Assembly: GCA_035946575.1 (NCBI GenBank)
Contig: DASYZG010000073.1
Span: forward strand, 13,545 to 77,544
Direction of reading: 5' to 3'
Source of the DNA: Gp13-AA77 sp035946575
Lineage (GTDB): Bacteria; Acidobacteriota; Terriglobia; UBA7540
Length of the DNA: 64,000 nt
In this document: positions 61,193-64,000 of the stretch, piece by piece
How positions within the stretch are numbered: the first letter of the stretch is position 1
How the letters are laid out: the number at the start of each line of letters is the position of its first letter
Translations under genes and position numbers: made by a program
The notes under the pieces: generated by a model
Databases searched by the model: none
What the model saw: only the letters and a program-made list of their open reading frames with translations
Told to the model about the DNA's origin: nothing

Positions 61193-62284
61193 TCAGGCGG
61201 CGGCGCTGTCGCCTTCGGCCTTCAGCCGTTCGGCGCGGAAATAGGCGGTGAGCGCCTCGATCATCTCCTCGATCTTGCCGTCCATCACGCGATCGAGCTG
61301 ATGCAGGCTCAGTCCGATGCGGTGATCGGTCACGCGGTTCTGCGGGAAATTGTAGGTGCGGATCTTCTCGCTGCGGTCGCCGCTGCCGATCATCTGGCGG
61401 CGCTCGGCGGTGAGCTGCTGCTGCTGCTTCTGCATCTCCATTTCGTAGAGGCGCGAGCGCAGCACGCGCAGCGCCTTGGCGCGGTTCTTGATCTGCGACT
61501 TTTCGTCCTGGCACGACACCACCAGGTTCGTGGGCAGGTGGGTGATGCGCACCGCGGAATAAGTGGTGTTCACCGACTGCCCGCCCGGGCCCGAGGAGCA
61601 GAAGGTGTCGATGCGGGTTTCCTTGGGGTCGATCTGGATCTCCACCTCGTCGGCCTCCGGCAGCACCACCACGCTCACCGCCGAGGTGTGGATGCGCCCC
61701 TGCTGTTCGGTGGCCGGCACGCGCTGCACGCGGTGGACGCCGCTTTCGTACTTGAGCTGGCTGAACGCCCCCTTGCCCTCGACCAGGGCGATCACTTCCT
61801 TGAGGCCTCCCACGGCCGACAGGCTGCTCGAAAGCACCTCCACGCGCCAGCGCCGTCCCTCCGCGTATCGCGAGTACATGCGGAAAAGCTCCTCGGCGAA
61901 CAAGGTCGCCTCGTCGCCGCCCGTCCCGGCGCGAATCTCGAGCACCACGTTCTTCTCGTCATTCGGATCGTGAGGCAGCAGCAGCGTCTTGATCTCCTCT
62001 TCCACGCCTTCGCGCCGCTGCTCGAGGCCGGCAAGCTCCTCCTCGGCCATCTGCCTCATATCGGCATCCGACCCTGACTCCGCCACCAGCGCCCGCGTCT
62101 CTCCGAGCGACTTCTCAATGCCCTTGAACTCGCGATACTTCTCCACCACCTCGGAAAGATCGGAGTGCGCCTTGGCGGTCTTCTGATAGAGCGCCGGATC
62201 CGCCAGCACGGCGGGGTCGCCGAGCTGCTCGGTCAGTTCGTCGTACTTCTTTTCGATCTCAGCGAGTTTGTCGAGGAAATTCAT
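61193..62284 (-). CDS. prfA: peptide chain release factor 1
   Basis: 363 residues. GGQ motif in CSSGPGGQSVNTTYSAVRIT near residue 230, and the RF1-type tripeptide PAT in VHRVQRVPATEQQGRIHTSA near 185. RF1 reads UAA and UAG. Full length. Heads the operon with uma2-like and prmC. Confidence 0.97.
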   Translation of the reverse strand: MNFLDKLAEIEKKYDELTEQLGDPAVLADPALYQKTAKAHSDLSEVVEKYREFKGIEKSLGETRALVAESGSDADMRQMAEEELAGLEQRREGVEEEIKTLLLPHDPNDEKNVVLEIRAGTGGDEATLFAEELFRMYSRYAEGRRWRVEVLSSSLSAVGGLKEVIALVEGKGAFSQLKYESGVHRVQRVPATEQQGRIHTSAVSVVVLPEADEVEIQIDPKETRIDTFCSSGPGGQSVNTTYSAVRITHLPTNLVVSCQDEKSQIKNRAKALRVLRSRLYEMEMQKQQQQLTAERRQMIGSGDRSEKIRTYNFPQNRVTDHRIGLSLHQLDRVMDGKIEEMIEALTAYFRAERLKAEGDSAAA

Positions 62285-62443
62285 ATTCGATGAGTTGGAC
62301 CCATACTTGTACTGATCTTAAAATCCCATTCGCGAGGCGGGAATTCCACCGCCGGGGGCACGGAGAACGCGGAGCAACAACTCAGGGCGTCTCCGTTCTC
62401 TCCGTGACCTCCGCCGTGCGAATCGCTCGTCCCGGGCGCGCGA

Positions 62444-63457
62444 TTACGCCACCACCAGCTCGCCGCCGCGCGCCTTTTCGAGCGTCATGGCCGCCTCGAG
62501 CGACCTGACCGCCGTCTCAAGCTGGCTGTCGTCGGGCTCGCGGGTGGTGACCCGCTGCAGCCACAGCCCCGGCTGCGACGCCCAGCGCCACAATCGTCCC
62601 TGCGACTTGGCTGCGAAGCGGATGAACTCGTACGAGACCCCGGCGATCAGCGGGAGCAGCAGCAGGCGTCCGATCAGCTTGCCGGCGAACGACTGGAACG
62701 GCAGCAGCATGTAGAAGAACATGGCAATCACCATCACCACCAGCAGAAAACTGGTCCCGCAGCGCGGGTGAAACCGCGTCGCGCCGCGCGCCGTCTCCAC
62801 GTCCATGTGCCCGGTCTTCTCGTACGCCCAGACCACTTTGTGCTCGGCGCCGTGATACTCGAACACCCGCTTGATCTCCTTCGACTGCGCCAGCAGCGCC
62901 AGGAACCCGAGAAAGAGAGCGATACGGATGATGCCATCGACGAAGTTGAACACCACCAGGTGTTGCACCACCTGATAGTGCGTCTGCAGCTTGGTCGCCA
63001 TGTAAAGCGGCAGCAGCTTGTAAAGCGCGACAAAGAACGCGAGCGAGAGCAGGATGTTCAACGCCAGCAGCCAGCGATTCATCTCCGGCTTCTTCTTCTC
63101 GGGCGTTGCCTCCGATGCTTCGGGATCCTCCATGGCGAACTCGGCGGAATACTTCAGTGCTCTGACCCCCAGCGCCATCGCCTGGCCGAGCGTCCCGAGG
63201 CCCCGCAGAATCGGATAGCGCAGCCACGGATGCCGCTCCGATGGCCGGTCGAGATAATCCTGCCCGATGGCAATCGATCCGTTCGGCCGCCGCACCGCCA
63301 CCGCGTAGGAGTGCGGCGAGCGCATCATCACGCCCTCGAGCACCGCCTGTCCGCCCACAAGAACTTCCTCGGGGCCCTGGAACAGCGGCAGCGCCGCCAG
63401 GCGCGCCATGCCCCATCCCCACGATTTCAAACCATCCCAAAGCTGTTTCGATGTCAT
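62444..63457 (-). CDS. DUF1385 membrane protein (YqhQ-like)
   Basis: 337 residues. Family motif GGQAVLEGVMMRSPHSYAVA near 35-55, then FEYHGAEHKVVWAYEKTGHM and HPRCGTSFLLVVMVIAMFFY. About four helices (LLALNILLSLAFFVALYKLL; LIGRLLLLPLIAGVSYEFIR). Unknown function, but frequently encoded beside prfA and prmC in bacteria, as here. Confidence 0.92.
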   Translation of the reverse strand: MTSKQLWDGLKSWGWGMARLAALPLFQGPEEVLVGGQAVLEGVMMRSPHSYAVAVRRPNGSIAIGQDYLDRPSERHPWLRYPILRGLGTLGQAMALGVRALKYSAEFAMEDPEASEATPEKKKPEMNRWLLALNILLSLAFFVALYKLLPLYMATKLQTHYQVVQHLVVFNFVDGIIRIALFLGFLALLAQSKEIKRVFEYHGAEHKVVWAYEKTGHMDVETARGATRFHPRCGTSFLLVVMVIAMFFYMLLPFQSFAGKLIGRLLLLPLIAGVSYEFIRFAAKSQGRLWRWASQPGLWLQRVTTREPDDSQLETAVRSLEAAMTLEKARGGELVVA

Positions 63458-63630
63458 TCTTGCCAGTTCCCCGCCCTTTAGGCCGTGCTCAAACCCCGAT
63501 GATTAGATGCGCCGCAGGTGTGCCGAGACAAGGATAACGAGTGGCGATAACCGGTGTCAAATCAGGCGCTAGGGATCAGGGCTAGGGTTCCGGGCCATGC
63601 ACTCGGCGTGCCCGGCCTCCATGAAAAGAT
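63458..63630. other. leader between DUF1385 gene and the repeat array
   Basis: About 170 bp with no gene. Contains a short caggcgctagggatcagggctaggg patch (63565-63590), similar to G-rich patches at 9750 and 38160. Otherwise nothing recognisable. Confidence 0.4.
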
Positions 63631-63971
63631 CGTAGCGGCGGGTTTACCCCGCCATGGTGAAAACCCGTATCATCCCGCCATGGCGAGAACCGTAGCGGCG
63701 GGTTTACCCCGCCATGGCGAGAATCGTAGCGGCGGGTTTATCCCGCCATGGCGAAAAACCGTAACGGCGGGTCTATCCCGCCACTGGTGAAAATCGTAGC
63801 GGCGGGTTTATCCCGCCGTGGCGAGAATCGTAGCGGCGGGTTTACCCCGCCATGGCGAGAATCGTAGCGGCGGGTTTATCCCGCCACTGGTGAAAATCGT
63901 AGCGGCGGGTTTACCCCGCCATCTTCGCGCTGAGATCATTGGAGATATGGCGGGATGAACCCGCCGCTACG
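63631..63971. repeat. array of REP-like palindromes (about nine direct units and one inverted)
   Basis: Units of 34-35 bp start at 63631, 63691, 63725, 63760, 63795, 63829, 63863 and 63898; a shortened one lies at about 63665. Each reads GTAGCGGCGGGTTTATCCC with GCC closing a hairpin GGCGGG-TTTAT-CCCGCC (one unit has GTAACGG). The units are separated by variable linkers (atggcgaga, actggtgaaa). An inverted copy (63948-63971) faces them. GTAG-headed palindromes are the REP hallmark in Enterobacteria. The array may extend past the window. Confidence 0.8.
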
Positions 63972-64000
63972 GTTCTTTCACCCTTTCAAAGCCGCACCGC

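Noticed and set aside
63631..63971. CRISPR array
   Set aside because: Repeats are themselves palindromic with imperfect 34-35 bp units, there are no unique spacers of constant length, and no cas gene is seen.

Overview
The window reads as a GC-rich (roughly 60-63%) chromosomal segment of a Gram-negative soil-type bacterium, most likely an Acidobacteriota member (Solibacter/Bryobacter-like). This is inferred from content: a tandem pair of DUF507 proteins, a TPR-bearing serine/threonine kinase, a protein of the STGPRT...EGK family, DcaP-like porin and RND/MacB-type efflux cassettes, and intergenic GTAG-headed palindromes. No rRNA or complete marker set is present, so the phylum is an inference.

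Layout. 1-5257: RND efflux operon on the minus strand (adaptor, pump, TolC; TolC runs off the left edge). 5.5-14.4 kb: RraA-like protein, porin, tRNA-Asp and tRNA-Val, DUF507 pair, M48 protease and several lineage-type hypothetical or secreted proteins. 14678-18082: a 3.4-kb IS1-family element with 23-bp terminal inverted repeats and an apparent 8-bp target duplication. It carries a DDE transposase, a toxin-antitoxin pair plus a third overlapping gene, a zinc-ribbon membrane protein, and a structured non-coding leader that includes a tRNA-like fold. 18.4-26.1 kb: a lipid island with a fatty-acyl-AMP ligase/ACP/acyltransferase-like fusion, PlsY homologue, SDR reductase, alkyl-DHAP synthase and diacylglycerol-kinase-type enzyme, pointing to ether-lipid synthesis. 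26.1-33.4 kb: TolC, ABC permease and three HlyD-type adaptors, with no ATPase gene nearby. 34.6-38 kb: Ser/Thr kinase-TPR protein. 38-47.7 kb: a class III aminotransferase of the HemL family, sugar-binding lipoprotein, MurB, acyl-CoA synthetase, DegT aminotransferase, geranylgeranyl-reductase-like flavoprotein, true HemL and tRNA-Leu. 47.8-56.3 kb: tryptophan dioxygenase, EamA transporter, APC permease with a large soluble tail, HAD phosphatase, RsmA and an NtrB/NtrC-type two-component pair. 56.3-63.5 kb: RidA, DinB-fold protein, DNA polymerase IV, a RES/Xre toxin-antitoxin pair, and prmC-uma2-prfA-DUF1385. 63.6 kb to the end: an array of REP-like palindromes.

How the parts relate. The most coherent novel unit is the IS1-type transposon: its divergent promoters share AATGCAAT-type palindromes, so the element's own HigA-like repressor could control both toxin and transposase. 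The second coherent unit is the alkyl-DHAP synthase neighbourhood. The REP-like palindromes occur at three separate loci and are probably mobilised by a transposase outside the window.
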